NCBI RefSeq assembly: GCF_016802725.1
Contig: NC_052675.1
Coordinates: forward strand, 7,155,622-7,219,621
Origin: Solenopsis invicta
Taxonomy: Eukaryota; Arthropoda; Insecta; Hymenoptera; Formicidae
Length of the DNA stretch: 64,000 nt
Direction: 5' to 3'
Within the stretch, counting starts at the first letter, position 1. Each line of letters begins with the position of its first letter. Under the pieces are notes generated by a model that did not search any database, was not told the origin of the DNA, and saw nothing but the letters and a program-made list of their open reading frames with translations. This document shows, piece by piece, positions 22,340 through 34,164 of the stretch. Made by a program: the position numbers and the translations under genes.

Positions 22340-25300
22340 TTAAAACTTACAAATGATTGCTTCATGAAGCTTCGTATTTTGGAACTTGAGCTTCACTGAA
22401 CCTGACCCTGCATAATTTATCATGCGAGCCAAAGAACTTGTAATGACTTTTGGCAGAATATGGCCAACAGCTGTATATTCGTCGGTCCGTTCATCAACTT
22501 TCATTAATTTACAAAATAATCTATCTGAAAAAGAAAAAAATTTTAACTGTAGACAATACAAACTGTATACATATTCGATTATTGAATAATTGATTATTGT
22601 TAGATCGAACTTTTCTTCATTATAATTAAAAAAAAATATGAAAAATCTTAATACTGTCACAATTGTATTATAAACTATTATCATACTCGTATGCATTCAA
22701 TGTCGTTCCTGTAGGTGAACAAATATCCAAAAGACAAAAATTTCTTCATTGAGATATAGAAAATTTTTTATAACTTATTTGTAAACATATAAGAGGCAAT
22801 AAATAATGGTAATAACTAAACTGAAATATAAAATATAGTTTATATTATAATAAAAATGATCTACGAAAATGAAATAAGATGTACTTATTAAGTTTAACTT
22901 GCAAACCAACTATGACACTACTACAATACGAATGAAACTATACTTACTACAGGATAAAAGTTATCATCAGATATAAGAAACTTCTGAAATTCTTCAAAGG
23001 CATTTTCATCATTTAAGGGGAGTACAGGAAGTCCTTTTGGTTTTATTACTTTTTCTTCTTCTGGAACTAACTTGCGATAAATCCTATGAAGCATCAGATT
23101 TCCATATTCTACTTTTCCATTCGATTCCTCTTGTCTATCCACTTAAATTTGAAGGACAGCAGCAACATGAGGATCTGAAATAAAGTAATAATATAATGAT
23201 GTCAAAGTCAAATCAAAATCAGTAAAAAAAGGAGCAAGTTGGAGAGATTCAATAATGTTTTTATAAAAAATTACACACATACACAAAATATATGTATACA
23301 TACGAGGTGTGTTCAAAAAGTATCGCGAATTTTGTGTTTTTTCAAAAATTATTTATTTATTCATGAATATCTATTTTGTCCCCTTCAAAGTAATCCCCAT
23401 GAGATATTATACACTTGTGCCAACGGTTTTTCCAATCTTCGAAGCACTTCAAAAAATCATTTTTTTTTATCTTGTTCAGCTCCTCCTTCGATGCCGTCTT
23501 TATCTCGTCAAGCGTAGCGTAACGTCGTCCTTTCATGGGCCTCTTCAGTTTAGGGAACAAGAAAAAGTCACAGGGGGCCAGATCTGGGGAATACGGTGGC
23601 TGCGGCATCATTAGTGTGTTGTTTTTGGCCAAAAAGTCGCGCACAAGCAACGATGTGTGAGCAGGGGCGTTATCGTGGTGCAAAAGCCAATTTTTGTTCT
23701 TCCACAAATCCGGGCGTTTCTGGCGGATTGCTTCGCGCAAATTGCGCATAACTTGCAGGTAATATTCCTTATTGACCGTTCTACCCTGTGGCAAGAACTC
23801 ATGATGCACCACGCCCCTGCAATCGAAGAAAACTGTCAGCAAAACTTTCACATTCGACCGAACTTGGCGCGCTTTTTTCGGTCTTGGTTCGTGCGGCAGC
23901 TTCCATTGAGATGATTGAGCTTTGGTTTCCACGTCATAACCATAAACCCATGATTCGTCACCAATTATGACCCTCTGGAGCAAATTTGGGTCGTCGCGGA
24001 CAGAGTCCAACATCTCATTAGCAATGTTCATGCGATGCTGTTTTTGGTCGCAATTGAGCAATTTTGGTACGAATTTCGCGGCGACCCGTCTCATGCCCAA
24101 ATCATTGATAAAAATCGAATGGCACGAGCCAATCGATATGTTTAGGTCCTCAGCAACTTCTCTAACGGTGATTCGACGATTGGCCAATACCATTTTCTCC
24201 ACTTCATTAATTTTTTCGTCTGTTGTTGAAGTGCTCGGGCGTCCGGCACGCTCTTCGTCGTTCACATCTTCTCGGCCTTCTGAGAACATTTTGTACCACC
24301 GATAAACGTTGCTTCGGTCCAAGGTAGCTTCTCCGTATGCCACAGTCAACATTCGGAATGCATCCGCGCACTTAATTTCGTTTTTCACACAAAATTTGAT
24401 ACAGGTTCTTTGATCCATTTTTTTGAATAGGTAAAAATCGAAGACGATCCAAAACACGTGCAAGCAAAGCAGCTGTCAACAATTAAGTGAACATTCAAAA
24501 TGGCCGAGCTTGTCGGCATAAGTGAGAGACATGAGTACCAACATAACGCCACAAAAAGATCGAAATTCGAATATACGTAACCCGCGAAAATTCAAAATTC
24601 GCGATACTTTTTGAACACACCTCGTACATACATACATATATATGTATATATATGTAACGCTGGTACTTTCTCGGTGTCGGTTACGGGATTTAGGTTCAGG
24701 ATCGGATACTCGGATGTGCTCGCCGGATGTCCGGGTTCGTATCAAATGATAACGCCGTAGTTTGGTAGTGAAAACGAAAGAGGTTAAATATATTTGGCTA
24801 TGCTTTAGTACAAAATGAAATCATACAGTCCCGATATTGTTATCGGATAACACCGAACTCCTCGAATAGTATTGCGGCACTTAATTGCGCGGTCGTCGGC
24901 CCGCGTGAAATCAAGAGATCGGTCACAATATATTCGCGGTGCACTTAATATCTATACACTTAGAAGAACGTATTTTAGGAACTCCGCGAGTAGTAGTACG
25001 GCACGGGAGTGCTTAATTGCGCGGTCGTCGGCTCGCGTGAAACTAAGAGGACGGTCACGATGTATTCGCGGCGTACTTACGATCTAAACGGAGCGGATTC
25101 CAGAAGCTTCGGAAACGAACGGACAGGTATTATGCGCCAGGCGCTCGGTAGTAATGATCGGAGTGGCCGTGAAGCGGCTAACTTAACTTACGGGTAAACG
25201 GGCCGTCATTGGCCCGCGCGACGGACGGTCGCGATACGCGGAATCGGTAGTACGTGGTGCGGCGAACGGTTCCGCGATGCGCGAGTGCGGTCGACGGTAG

Positions 25301-27539
25301 AGACCTAAGCGGTCTTTCCCTGCGGAGTGTTGTCACCCCGTAGGGAACAGGTTTGCGGAATGAGCCTTAGAACGGTGTCGGGCATCCCCGACGGTGGTGC
25401 TGGTCTCGAGAATCCCCGAGAACGGAATTGCGGGACGGACGGTTCCTGTTGGCCGAGAATACCCAGCCGCAGAAACGACGAGTATTCCCGTCGCGGACGG
25501 AGGATGGGATTGGCCGAGTATTCCCAGCCGTTAGGACCGACGAGTATTCCCGTCGCGAGAAAGTTAGAACGAGAATGCCCGTTCCGGGGAAGTGCTTAAG
25601 AATGCCCAAGCTAAGGAGCGTCGAGAATACCCGGCGCAGGAGCGGAGTAGGTTTGAGATCGGTGGCTCGGAGCGATCTGATCTCGGCTGCTCGCTGTCGG
25701 CTTATATAGCAGTCCGCGCGGTCGCACGCACTAATCAGCGCGCGCGGTGGGGCCAGCCATGGGACGCTTGCCGAGCGCGGCGCGCGGCACGCATGGTAGC
25801 GCGTGATCGCGGCATGCTTAACTGAACGCGCGCACGGGTTTGATCTTACGCGTTGCGTTCAGCGGCGGAGAGGCGTAACGTTACATATATATATATAATG
25901 TTAACAAATAGAAAATAGAATTTAATCAAGAAGCAACCAATAACTTATACCTAATTGCATATGCACATTTTTCATTAATGATAGCAAAGAAGCTGAAACA
26001 TATAGTTGAAATATCAGTTAAATATAGTAAAATATTAGTACAGTTAATTGTGGAAATAAACTTAATACAATTTGGCTGAGGAGTCACAGATTGACAGGAT
26101 GTGGAAGTATCTTTTTTTGTAGAGGGTTCTTTAACAGAGATTGTTCTTTCCAAAGATGAGAAGATCGTTTCATGTATCGGTAATTTATTTCCTACAGGTA
26201 CAGCATTGAAACACGATAAATTGTTATACACTGCAACAAATCAAATAGGAGCTAATGTTTTATGAAAGTATGAAACTCATACGAAACTACATGAGAAACT
26301 GTAAGATGAGTAATAAATACATGACTGCGTTATTTAAGCATTGATTATATCATGCATGTAAACTGAAAAACTACTAAACAATACAACATAGATACATACA
26401 ATTTGAGCAGAATTGGGATGTTGCAACTTTTGTGAATAAAGTTTTAACTACAGAAGAAACCTTACCCACAAATTCAGATAAAGAACTTTAACATTGAATT
26501 TGAGAAAGAAAAATTTAATTCTTTATAAAATGGTGCTAATAAATAATCATATAAGTTAATATTTTCATTCTTACCTTTCTTGAGAGATGAAGTACTTTCA
26601 GAGGATTCATTGCGATTATAATTGCCTTTAGGCGTAGTCTTTGGGGTGTTAGAAATATGCATTTCCATATCCGCTGGAAAAGAAAGTAAAATGAAAATTG
26701 TAATGTATACAATAAAATATGTGAAACTGAAATAGCTTTTTAAAATAAAGAAAAAATTTGCCTTTTCAAGAAAAATTTGAAGCTTTACTTTGAACATTAT
26801 GTGTTGACTTATTTTCTCCATCATAAAAATATAGATTAAGAAGTAAAACATTGCCATTTTATAAGATATGAGATTGTAAGATACACAACTTGTGTAAAAT
26901 TTAACTTACTATCATTGAAGAGAGATTTCACTAAGTTTTCATCATCCTTAACGCAAGTATCTTGCAATACGAAAGCTGAAGACTGTGATGATGCATTGCA
27001 TGATTCAGTATACGAGGGCGGAGGAAGAACTGTACGTTTTACTGTTATGGGCTTGTTTAATCGACAAAGGGAAGAAAATTGATTTTTATTTTTTAAAAGT
27101 GTCTTTACTTTTGCCTTAATATTATCTGCTGTTGAAATTTCTTCATCACTGCTATCAGAGAGATATTTAATTTTCTTTGATTTTTTTGGAGCAGAGTCAT
27201 CAACCTGCTCAGAGCTATCATACTCTGCATATCTTACAGGCTTTCGTTTTTTTCTACCCTTCTCTATATCAGTTTCTCCAGCAGCTGTATCAATTGCACT
27301 GTCTTCTTCAGCTTTCATACTGGCCTTACGTGCTTTTGTATAAGTATCTAAAATAAAAGGCAATTTACTATGATGAAAACATGCTAATTAACAACCAAGT
27401 TTATTTTAACGGAATAACATCAAGTAATCACATTTAAATTCTATAGGCTTGAAATTAACTGTTCATGAACATATTTGGAAAAATAATATTTTTGGTGCAC
27501 CCAATGCTTTAATTGAAAACGTTGATGTACTTTGAATTA

Positions 27540-27588
<49 letters not shown>

Positions 27589-28014
27589 GATAGATATTGA
27601 TAGAAAAGTAAAAATATATGTAGATATGAATAGATATGTATGAAAAAGATTACATTTTTCTTATTTTCATAAAGTACAAAAATAAAGACAGCAATGTGAA
27701 TAGCACATGCAATTTATATTAATCTTTAAAAGTTATGCTATCTTATCGAATACTATAAATGCTTTACTATTTTGTTATTGCATTATTGCATAAAGCAAAA
27801 TTTACATACCATATTCATGCATAATTTCTATTGGTAAATCTTCAAAATCATTTTTTGGTATCGTTAAACTCATAACCCATCTGCTGACTTTATCAGAGGG
27901 ATACTTTTTCTTTGGTAGCCATTTGCATGTATTGAGAGAGTAGTTTATCCATGATGATGGAAAAACAGTCACCGTTTCTTCCTGTGCGTTATCCGAAACT
28001 TTACAACAACATAC
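22340..28014 (-). CDS. DUF4806-type accessory protein of the CMC transposon, spliced
   Basis: Minus-strand exons with good splice sites: 28014-27812 (DNAQEETVTVFPSSW to IMHEY), 27348-26910 (DTYTKARKASMKAEED, acidic and Lys-rich), 26673-26575, about 26228-26069, about 23141-22953 and about 22528-22345. The first three junctions keep frame: GAATATG joins ATACTTAT, GATA joins CGGAT, and AAAG joins TGTAT. The last two exons carry LPLNDENAFEEFQKFL and ILPKVITSSLARMINYAGSG, which match the start and end of DUF4806 as I recall it. The N-terminal TVFPSSW...KWLP block is typical of such proteins. It may bind DNA or partner the transposase; its function is not established. The 5' exon is uncertain. Two later insertions enlarge one intron. 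Confidence 0.6.
23303..24624 (-). mobile_element. mariner copy 1, 1322 bp
   Basis: Inverted repeats CGAGGTGTGTTCAAAAAGTA at both ends with TA flanks (23301-23302, 24625-24626). It has the same length as, and is almost identical to, the copy at 45401-46722. It lies in an intron of the DUF4806-type gene. Confidence 0.95.
23357..24418 (-). CDS. mariner transposase, 353 aa, intact frame
   Basis: Start chosen at 24418 (MDQRTCIKFC), which fits the mariner N-terminus; the frame stays open 15 codons upstream. An N-terminal HTH region (about residues 1-45) is followed by a second HTH near GRPSTSTTDEK to DLGMRRVAA. The catalytic triad is D154 (IGDESW), D249 (HHDNAPAH) and D284 (PCDFF), a DD34D spacing. 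Residue 152 is Ile where the second copy has Thr; Thr is usual in the TGDE box, so this copy may be weakened. The transposase excises the element and inserts it at TA. Confidence 0.92.
   Translation of the reverse strand: MDQRTCIKFCVKNEIKCADAFRMLTVAYGEATLDRSNVYRWYKMFSEGREDVNDEERAGRPSTSTTDEKINEVEKMVLANRRITVREVAEDLNISIGSCHSIFINDLGMRRVAAKFVPKLLNCDQKQHRMNIANEMLDSVRDDPNLLQRVIIGDESWVYGYDVETKAQSSQWKLPHEPRPKKARQVRSNVKVLLTVFFDCRGVVHHEFLPQGRTVNKEYYLQVMRNLREAIRQKRPDLWKNKNWLLHHDNAPAHTSLLVRDFLAKNNTLMMPQPPYSPDLAPCDFFLFPKLKRPMKGRRYATLDEIKTASKEELNKIKKNDFLKCFEDWKNRWHKCIISHGDYFEGDKIDIHE
24653..25885 (+). repeat. Candidate solo LTR, 1233 bp, GC-rich
   Basis: Starts TGTAACGCTGG and ends GCGTAACGTTACA, so it has TG...CA ends; the flanks are (TA)n, so a TSD cannot be resolved. 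It contains tandem duplications: TTAATTGCGCGGTCGTCGGC blocks at about 24884-24960 and 25012-25085, and CGACGAGTATTCCCGTCGCG blocks near 25470-25560. There is no coding domain. Orientation is a guess from the TATATAG near 25705. Confidence 0.5.
27541..27584. repeat. (TA)n microsatellite
   Basis: About 22 uninterrupted TA repeats in an intron of the DUF4806-type gene (27349-27811). Nothing else is seen in that intron. Confidence 0.9.
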
Positions 28015-28093
28015 TGCAATACAAATCATCAATGTTACATATTAATACAAGCAGTAAAGCCAATTGTAGGGATTATAGAAAGATGAGCTTACT

Positions 28094-30466
28094 CTAATGA
28101 AAAAACGGGATGAGTGGAATGCAAAGGAAAGTATCATTGCTATCAGGCCTAATAATACATTTTTCTTTAACATCTTCAATCTTGCAATAATAAAATGTAT
28201 TTTGGAATTCCGATACTTTAAAAATACCGAATTTTGAAGATTCTATAGGAAATGTATAATAGTTTTCATAACGTTTGAATCTTTTTCCCACAACAATAAT
28301 GCCTCTAGGGGAGTCAATCACACAGTATAAACGTACAATTTCATCATCGATAGTTTTAAAGTACCGATTTGCTTGATTTGTACTCAATGTGAAATCTTTA
28401 ATGATAACAGTAGCATACTGTTGACCTTCAAGCGGTAAATTATAACCATCAAATGGTTTCTTCAAAGTCACAAAATTGGAATCGTTACGAGGGGAAAGGT
28501 TTATCAATGCACCTTGCGTTTCCATATCTTTATTAGCCAATTATTGTAATGGTCAATGAGTAGAGCGTAATTAACTTTTTATAACACCCAAAAAAGTTTC
28601 GTAAGGAAATGCACTAAATGAATCTAATGTATCTCTGTTACGACATTCTTTATATAAACGAGAGAATGAATATTGTAGACCACAAATTCACGCCCAAACG
28701 AATGAGCCGACTGCATCACAAACTCTCTTAATAAATAATCAGCAATCTCATTCATTGTTTCAAAAAGATCATGTTTACATAAAGTGTTAATTGCACAGTG
28801 AAGAAGGAGGAAGCACTGGTAAATATTATTAGGCACACGGTCTTTTAAAACAAAAATACAGTCATACAATATAAATCTCCTAAATTCAGTGCCTTTCCAC
28901 TTTTCTCTTTTATTACAAACACCTAAACTTCTTGGTTTCCTAGTAAATTCTAATGGAAAAAAGCCAGCAATATCATTTAACACATTATTGATTTCAAACA
29001 CAGTCACATTTGGCAATGTGCAACGAGAACGCGTACTTATGAGAAAATTAAGCATTCTTTTAACAACACCTAGATACACAAGATGTAGTGCATCCATACG
29101 AAACTGAAAAACCATACCAGTTCCAATATCCTCTAATATTGAATTACCGACATGATGGTAAGAATCATCTCTATTGCGAAAAGATTCATCTGTACGAAGC
29201 GGACAGTCTTGTTCAAGGAAACACATTCTACTCTTAAAATAAGTCCCTCGTACAGTGCACTTTTCACATCCATGGTAGCCACCATGCGCGATACATTTCT
29301 TTACAAATGAACGAGCTTTAGCATCTAGGACATAATTAACAATTCTAAATTGATATATGTTACCATCACTCCACTGAAATCCATTTTCTTGTAAATCCGC
29401 TGCTTCGACAACAAACTCATTCAGATAAATATTAACATCACTAAGTTTTCCAGGGCCCAAATAAACAGCAATTATAAAGGGATGCTCAAAATCTCGAAAC
29501 TTGCCAAGAATAGGCCAGAAATGCATTTCAGAGCTTTTGCTTAAAGGAATGCCATCTATATTGACATCTATCGCTATTTCACCGTGTTGACGAATGTATT
29601 CATCAGAAAGTAGTTGTCGAATGTTCAGTTTTACTCCTTTGTACCAAAACAGCGCGTTATCCATATCGTCGACAATAACTTTTCGCGAAGAACGCAACAG
29701 AGTCTTGTGACTCTTAGGCAGAAAAGGAAAAATTGGCCCTAACAAAGTCAACAATGCATCTACTTTCTTCTTCGATACTCCACGCAAAGCCCATTCTCTT
29801 AACATGTTTAATAAATAATTCTTCACTTGCTCTTTATTATTAAAGTTTGATTCTAGATTTACATCACTGTGTATATTATAATCTTGCTCAACACCGTCGT
29901 TATCTCTATTTTCATCCATATAGTCTGTAATAGTACTATTATTTTCACTGCAATTATTGATAGAATTATTGGATAAATCAAAATTGCTATCCAAATTATG
30001 ATCTAAATTAGGGGTATCATTCTTCTGAAAATTTATAACCTCCTTTTCAAAAGAATTATCACTCTCAGGGTCAAAGTCAGTAAGATTTTCAAAACTACAA
30101 ATTGTATTATTGTCACTACTGTCAGAATAAAGTACAGTAGATCTTGCAGCTCTTGCTTGAAGTTTGGCTAACCTAATTTGTTTCGCAGCCCTAATTCTAT
30201 ACTTTGATAGTATCTTTCGTTCAAATTGCTTAGCCTGTGAATTTAAAATAGTGAAGTCAGATATGAAATAGTATGATTAAATTAGATAACAAATAAGTTA
30301 GAAATAAGGAAAAAGTTGAAAGGTTAAATCTGACTGGAAAACTTCAGTTAGATATAATATAGCATTTACTCGAATCAAGCGGTGCAAAAATATGTTAAGA
30401 GATTAGAAAAAAGATTCTTTTGATAAAATAAGTTCTACTTACCTTATTATTATTATTTCCAGACAT
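28094..30466 (-). pseudogene. Tnp2-like (CMC) transposase, two exons, frameshifted
   Basis: Exon 1 at 30466-30443 encodes MSGNNNNK with a GTAAGT donor. Exon 2 starts at 30234 after CACAG and stays in frame (AKQFERKILSKYRIRAAK). It runs open to 28624 and includes IAIDVNIDGIPLSKS, FWPILGKF, LGPGKLSDVN, HGGYHGCEKCTVRG, LRTDESFR, HHVGNS and RMDALHLVYLGVVKRML, the hallmarks of animal Tnp2-type transposases. At about 28628 one frameshift leads to LDSFSAFPYETFLGVIKS, then a deletion, then the C-terminal domain at 28540-28094 (GKRFKRYENYYTFP...IPLIPFFH). The protein would cut at the inverted ends. With the frameshift and deletion it is probably inactive. Confidence 0.72.
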
Positions 30467-31045
30467 GATAAAGCGACGTGTTAATATGTTGCTTGTGCAC
30501 TCGTGCTCACTCGTTTGCTCACATTGAATGGCAACAGATCATACACCATACACTACACTAACAGATTAGCCAGATCGCAAAGATGGCAAACAAACGAAGT
30601 ATTCGCATTGGCTGTGATCATCCTTACATAGGAAAACCGAGAAATGCTTCCCGCCTGTGAAAAGTTCCCGAATTGTGGTTAGTGGAGGTTATAGAAACCC
30701 GCGCGGAAATAACAGAAAACGATCCGAGCGAACTCGGTTGGAAGATTTGTCGTATAGCTATTTGTATATATATGAAATCTCAAGAATTAGTCATAAAGAG
30801 ATCATGTGTTTTAAATATTATTAATTACTTGTTTATTCTATTGTTCACATACTATAACAATATATTGAAGTGGCATAAGTTTTTTTTACAGCAAATTCGA
30901 TGATCTTAGGAGGCTTAAAATCTATAATTTATTTCGTCATCTACAAATCACTTTTGTGTCATTTTGTCAAGATAACTTTTAAGTGATAAATAAAGTCATG
31001 ATGACATCATCATGATGTCATTATGAGTTTTATGTTCTACCTGGG
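30467..31045. promoter_or_regulatory. Promoter side and right subterminal region of the CMC transposon
   Basis: Non-coding stretch between the transposase start and the right inverted end. It contains dense ATGACATCA/TGATGTCAT repeats at about 30998-31023, likely transposase-binding sites by analogy with CACTA elements. No clear TATA box was identified. Confidence 0.4.
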
Positions 31046-31914
31046 TATGTAGAACAAAAGGAATTAGAGGTAAATATGGAGAAAACAAAAGTGATGAGGT
31101 GTAAAAGAGGGAGTGGGAGACAGAAAAAGATAATATGGAAATGGAAAGAAAATGAAATAAAGGAGGTGAAAAGGTATAAATATCTGGAGTACGTGATGAT
31201 AGCAAATGAGGGACAGAAAGAGTATATAGAGGAGAGAGTCAAAAAGAGAGCGGTAGTGATGAGAGAGGTATGGGGAATAAGAAAGAGGAAATTCGGAAAG
31301 GACTGAGCTAGAAGGATGTGGTTTGATAGGTTGATGTGGACGGTAGTTAACTACGGTGCGGAAATTTGGAGGTGGAAAGAAAGGGCAGGGATGGCAAGGA
31401 TACAGGACAGGTATTTAAAATAGGTAATAAAAGAAGGAGAGGGTACACACCGGGGTAAGGGAGGAGATGCAGAAGAAAAAATTAAGGGGAAGGGCAGAAA
31501 TAAAATCATGAAGTTATGAAAAGAAATTAGGTGAAGGAGAAAAAGGGGAGTTGGCAAGGTTGTGTTGGGAGGAGATAAGAGCTAGAACGAAAGAGGGAAA
31601 AGTGGGAAAATGGGAAAATGGGAGAAGAAAAGGAGAGCTTGAAGAAAAGAGTTGGAATATCAAGATAAAACAGTTGAGAAAAGAGGGAGAGTTAAAGGGG
31701 GAAGAGGTGGTAGCAAGAGAGAGAAGGAGGAGGAAATGTGGGAAAGAATTAGGAACTCAAGATTCAACAAATGGTATAACAGAGTGAAGGGAGTGCCGAA
31801 GTACTTAAAGAGGGATTGGAAGGAGGAAAGATGGAAAAGGATTGCGAGGTTTAGGTTAGGAGACGGTATGAGAGATGGTAGATATTGGGAAGGAACAGAG
31901 AAAAGACAGTGTAG
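31046..31914 (+). pseudogene. LINE ORF2 C-terminal fragment
   Basis: Reads EKTKVMRCKRG, YKYLEYVM, RVKKRAVVMREVWGIRKRKFG and, after a stop and frameshifts, WYNRVKGVPKYLKRDWKEERWKRIARFRLGDG, the thumb and C-terminal part of this LINE family. Several stops and indels are present (near 31303, 31420 and 31520). It ends at the LTR-like insert. Confidence 0.75.
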
Positions 31915-32839
31915 TGTGGCAAACTAAAATCCGCCACCAACATGCGCGAGCGCGCAAACAAGCCGCGGGCGCCAGCTTGGGCGCGAGCGCCGACGCTAGT
32001 GCAGACGCCGCCGCTAAGCGGCTGCTTGGGAGTCAAATGCATCCACCAAGCGCTTATAATACACGACTGCAACCCGTCAAGCACGCATCCTCTGATCAGG
32101 GCTGAGCTCCCTCCTGGGCCCTTCGATCGCGAGAAACGTTAACAGAGGTGCGCTCTCTTCCGGGCCCTCTACTTTATTGTAACCAGAGGTGCGCTCCCTT
32201 CCGGGCCTTCAATCTTTTGGTTGAAAAGCTTTGCGACAAGTCAAACTGCCTTGTCGACGTCTTTGACGGGACCGTCCCTACCCGCATCCGGATTGTCTGG
32301 GCTGCAACTGCCTCGACGATTGCCAGGGGATCATAATACTAGACCAGGGATCGTTTTTCCTCTGAAAACTACGAGAGATCGACCTACGCCTGTACGGCAA
32401 TCCTTGACGACGGTTTACCGAAGTCCGCACGAGGAACCAGGAAACTCAAGCTTCGCCCTCCGCTCCGACTACGTCCAACGATACCCAAACGTCGCCTACG
32501 TCTATCTCGGGCACTCCATCGCGGCTGAGAAGTGTTGTCGTTGTCTCGGTCGTTTCATCTTCTCGTTCTCCTCGTTCTAAAACGCCAGAGCCTTTCTTCG
32601 ACATAGAGAGGCACAAGAGAAAGAACCAAAAGGAAGAAAAACTTATTTGCAACCTATTCGGCAACTAACCGACTTTTTCCAGGCGCCTTCGGGCGCCACC
32701 TAAGTCAAAACCAAAGATAATGCAGATCCCACACTTACGCAATTACAACTGTATCAAGAAGTAATTTTATTAAAGAACACGTTAAACTTAGAGCGTGTGC
32801 TCATTTGTAGATCTTTCTGATATAACAAATAATTCTACA
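31915..32839 (+). repeat. GC-rich insert of 0.92 kb in the LINE, candidate solo LTR
   Basis: It starts near TGTGGCAAACTAAAATCC and ends near ATTCTACA, interrupting the LINE between QCSV and GEETWEH. It contains a partly repeated segment (AGAGGTGCGCTC...TTCCGGGCC) at about 32144-32205. No TSD was found and the ORFs lack domains, so the class is tentative. Confidence 0.4.
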
Positions 32840-33129
32840 TATAAAATATATAGATGGGGAGAGGAAACGTGGGAACATATAATATATGGAAAGAATGTAC
32901 GGATTGGGGGATAAAAAAGAGATGATAGAAGATGGTAGAAGAGGTTTTAGGAAAGAGGAGGGAGGGAGAGGTTTGGATGAAGAGACTGAGGAGATGAGGC
33001 AGGAGATGAGGGAGGAAAAAGGGTGGCTTGGAATGAATAGAAGTATGGAAGAAAGGAAGGAAAATACGGCGGAAACGGAGGTCCAAGGAATGAGTGTGGA
33101 ATGATGTATGGATGGATGAGTGTATTTAG

Positions 33130-33172
<43 letters not shown>

Positions 33173-33275
33173 GTGCGGAATAAAAAGATGCGAGAAACAT
33201 TGGTATTTTGTAAGCGGAGCAAAAGTCCGCAGTGTACCCCGCAAAGGAAATAAAGCACTATATATATAATAAGTA
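32840..33275 (+). pseudogene. LINE 3' end: final codons and tail
   Basis: GEETWEHIIYG continues the Cys/His-rich end of the LINE protein, followed by decayed codons and a 3' tail ending GGAAATAAAGCACTATATATA. A (CT)n tract lies at about 33127-33172. Confidence 0.65.
33127..33172. repeat. (CT)n microsatellite
   Basis: An almost pure CT run with one TTT interruption, in the tail of the LINE. Confidence 0.9.
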
Positions 33276-33450
33276 CTCTTCGAGTCATTCAACTTTTATT
33301 TAAAACATTTTTTTCTATCTCTTATAGTTTCGAGGATATACGCTTCAAAAGAAAAAAACCGATTTTTTTCAAAGAGGTGTTTCATCCCCTAAAACTAAGA
33401 TAAGGGCACCAACAAAAAATATTTTTGTTTTATGGATAAACTCCTCTCTT

Positions 33451-34052
33451 TGTACACGCACTGGCAGAAATGGTGTCCCTCCGCGCTGATGCTCGGCTGC
33501 CGCACACACACAAAGCCGCGCACGTACGTGTTTCATGGTAGCGCAGCGAAGGTCGGAGTGCGGGCAGAAAGTAGTAGGGGGCGTTTCAATAGCGCATCTT
33601 CATCACTCGACGCTAGATTGAGAGAGAAGACACGAATTGACGTGCTGGAGAAACTCGGTGTCCCTTGCTATGCGCATATACGAGCGGTATGCAGGATACC
33701 ACAGTTGGTCGCGCGCTGTTTTAATTTTTAATTGCATAAAGAAATTTACTCCGATACAAAGATTTGTTTGAAAAATAATGTGAATAGAATTACGATTTTT
33801 AATAATAAATTAAAATTATGTCAACACGGCAATACAGCTTCAATTCATGGGACTGTTACTTTATATCGAGGCATAATTTTAATTAATTAATGAAACTTGT
33901 AAATTTTTTTAAACAATTACTTATTAAAATAATCTGTATTAAAAAATACTTTTAATTCGATTAATTTGCGAAACACGTACGTGCGTGACATTTGTGCGGC
34001 AGCTGAGCGCCAGCACGGAGGGACAACCATTTCTGCCGGTGCGTGTGCACAA
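33451..34052. mobile_element. Short relative of the long-inverted-repeat element
   Basis: The left part repeats the arm of 7826-9265 (GGCAGAAATGGTGTCCCTCC, then ATTGCATAAAGAAATTTACT). The right end is its inverse (CATTTCTGCCGGTGCGTGTG). At about 600 bp it lacks most of the second arm, so it is an internal deletion derivative. The ORFs in it have no recognised domain. Confidence 0.65.
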
Positions 34053-34164
34053 ACTTTCAGATTTTTTTTAATTTTCGGATTGCCTAGAGTTCCTTGTCAG
34101 TAAGTAATAACAGCATACACATTTATCGACAAAACTTATTGATCGAGTAGATCACGCGCATTTT

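Larger units (their letters stand above)
21476..31045 (-). mobile_element. CMC/CACTA-like DNA transposon, 9570 bp, two genes
   Basis: Inverted ends read CCCAGGTAGAACATAAAACT at 21476 and as reverse complement at 31045, with TA on each side (21474-21475, 31046-31047). Subterminal ATGACATCA repeats follow both ends, as in CACTA elements. Removing the block rejoins a LINE codon. Two spliced minus-strand genes lie inside: a Tnp2-like transposase (30466 to 28094) and a DUF4806-type protein (about 28014 to 22340). A mariner and a solo LTR sit in an intron of the second. The superfamily call is inference from the protein type and 2-bp TSD. Confidence 0.8.
11738..33275 (+). mobile_element. Non-LTR retrotransposon (LINE) split by three large insertions
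   Basis: Four plus-strand segments (11738-12197, 21317-21475, 31046-31914, 32840-33275) read consecutive parts of one LINE ORF2-like protein and 3' tail. Between them lie Copia-1, the CMC transposon and an LTR-like insert. Joining 12197 to 21322 and 21475 to 31048 restores the reading. The 5' end is truncated; the 3' end carries AATAAAGCACTATATA. Jockey/CR1-type affinity is inferred from wording only. Confidence 0.8.

Noticed and set aside
23611..24305. Plus-strand ORFs across mariner copy 1 (also copy 2 at 45709-46403)
   Set aside because: These are shadows antisense to the transposase, identical in both copies for that reason.
32801..33292. Ser/Leu-rich ORFs on the minus strand over the (CT)n tract
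   Set aside because: They are antisense to the LINE tail and driven by the microsatellite.
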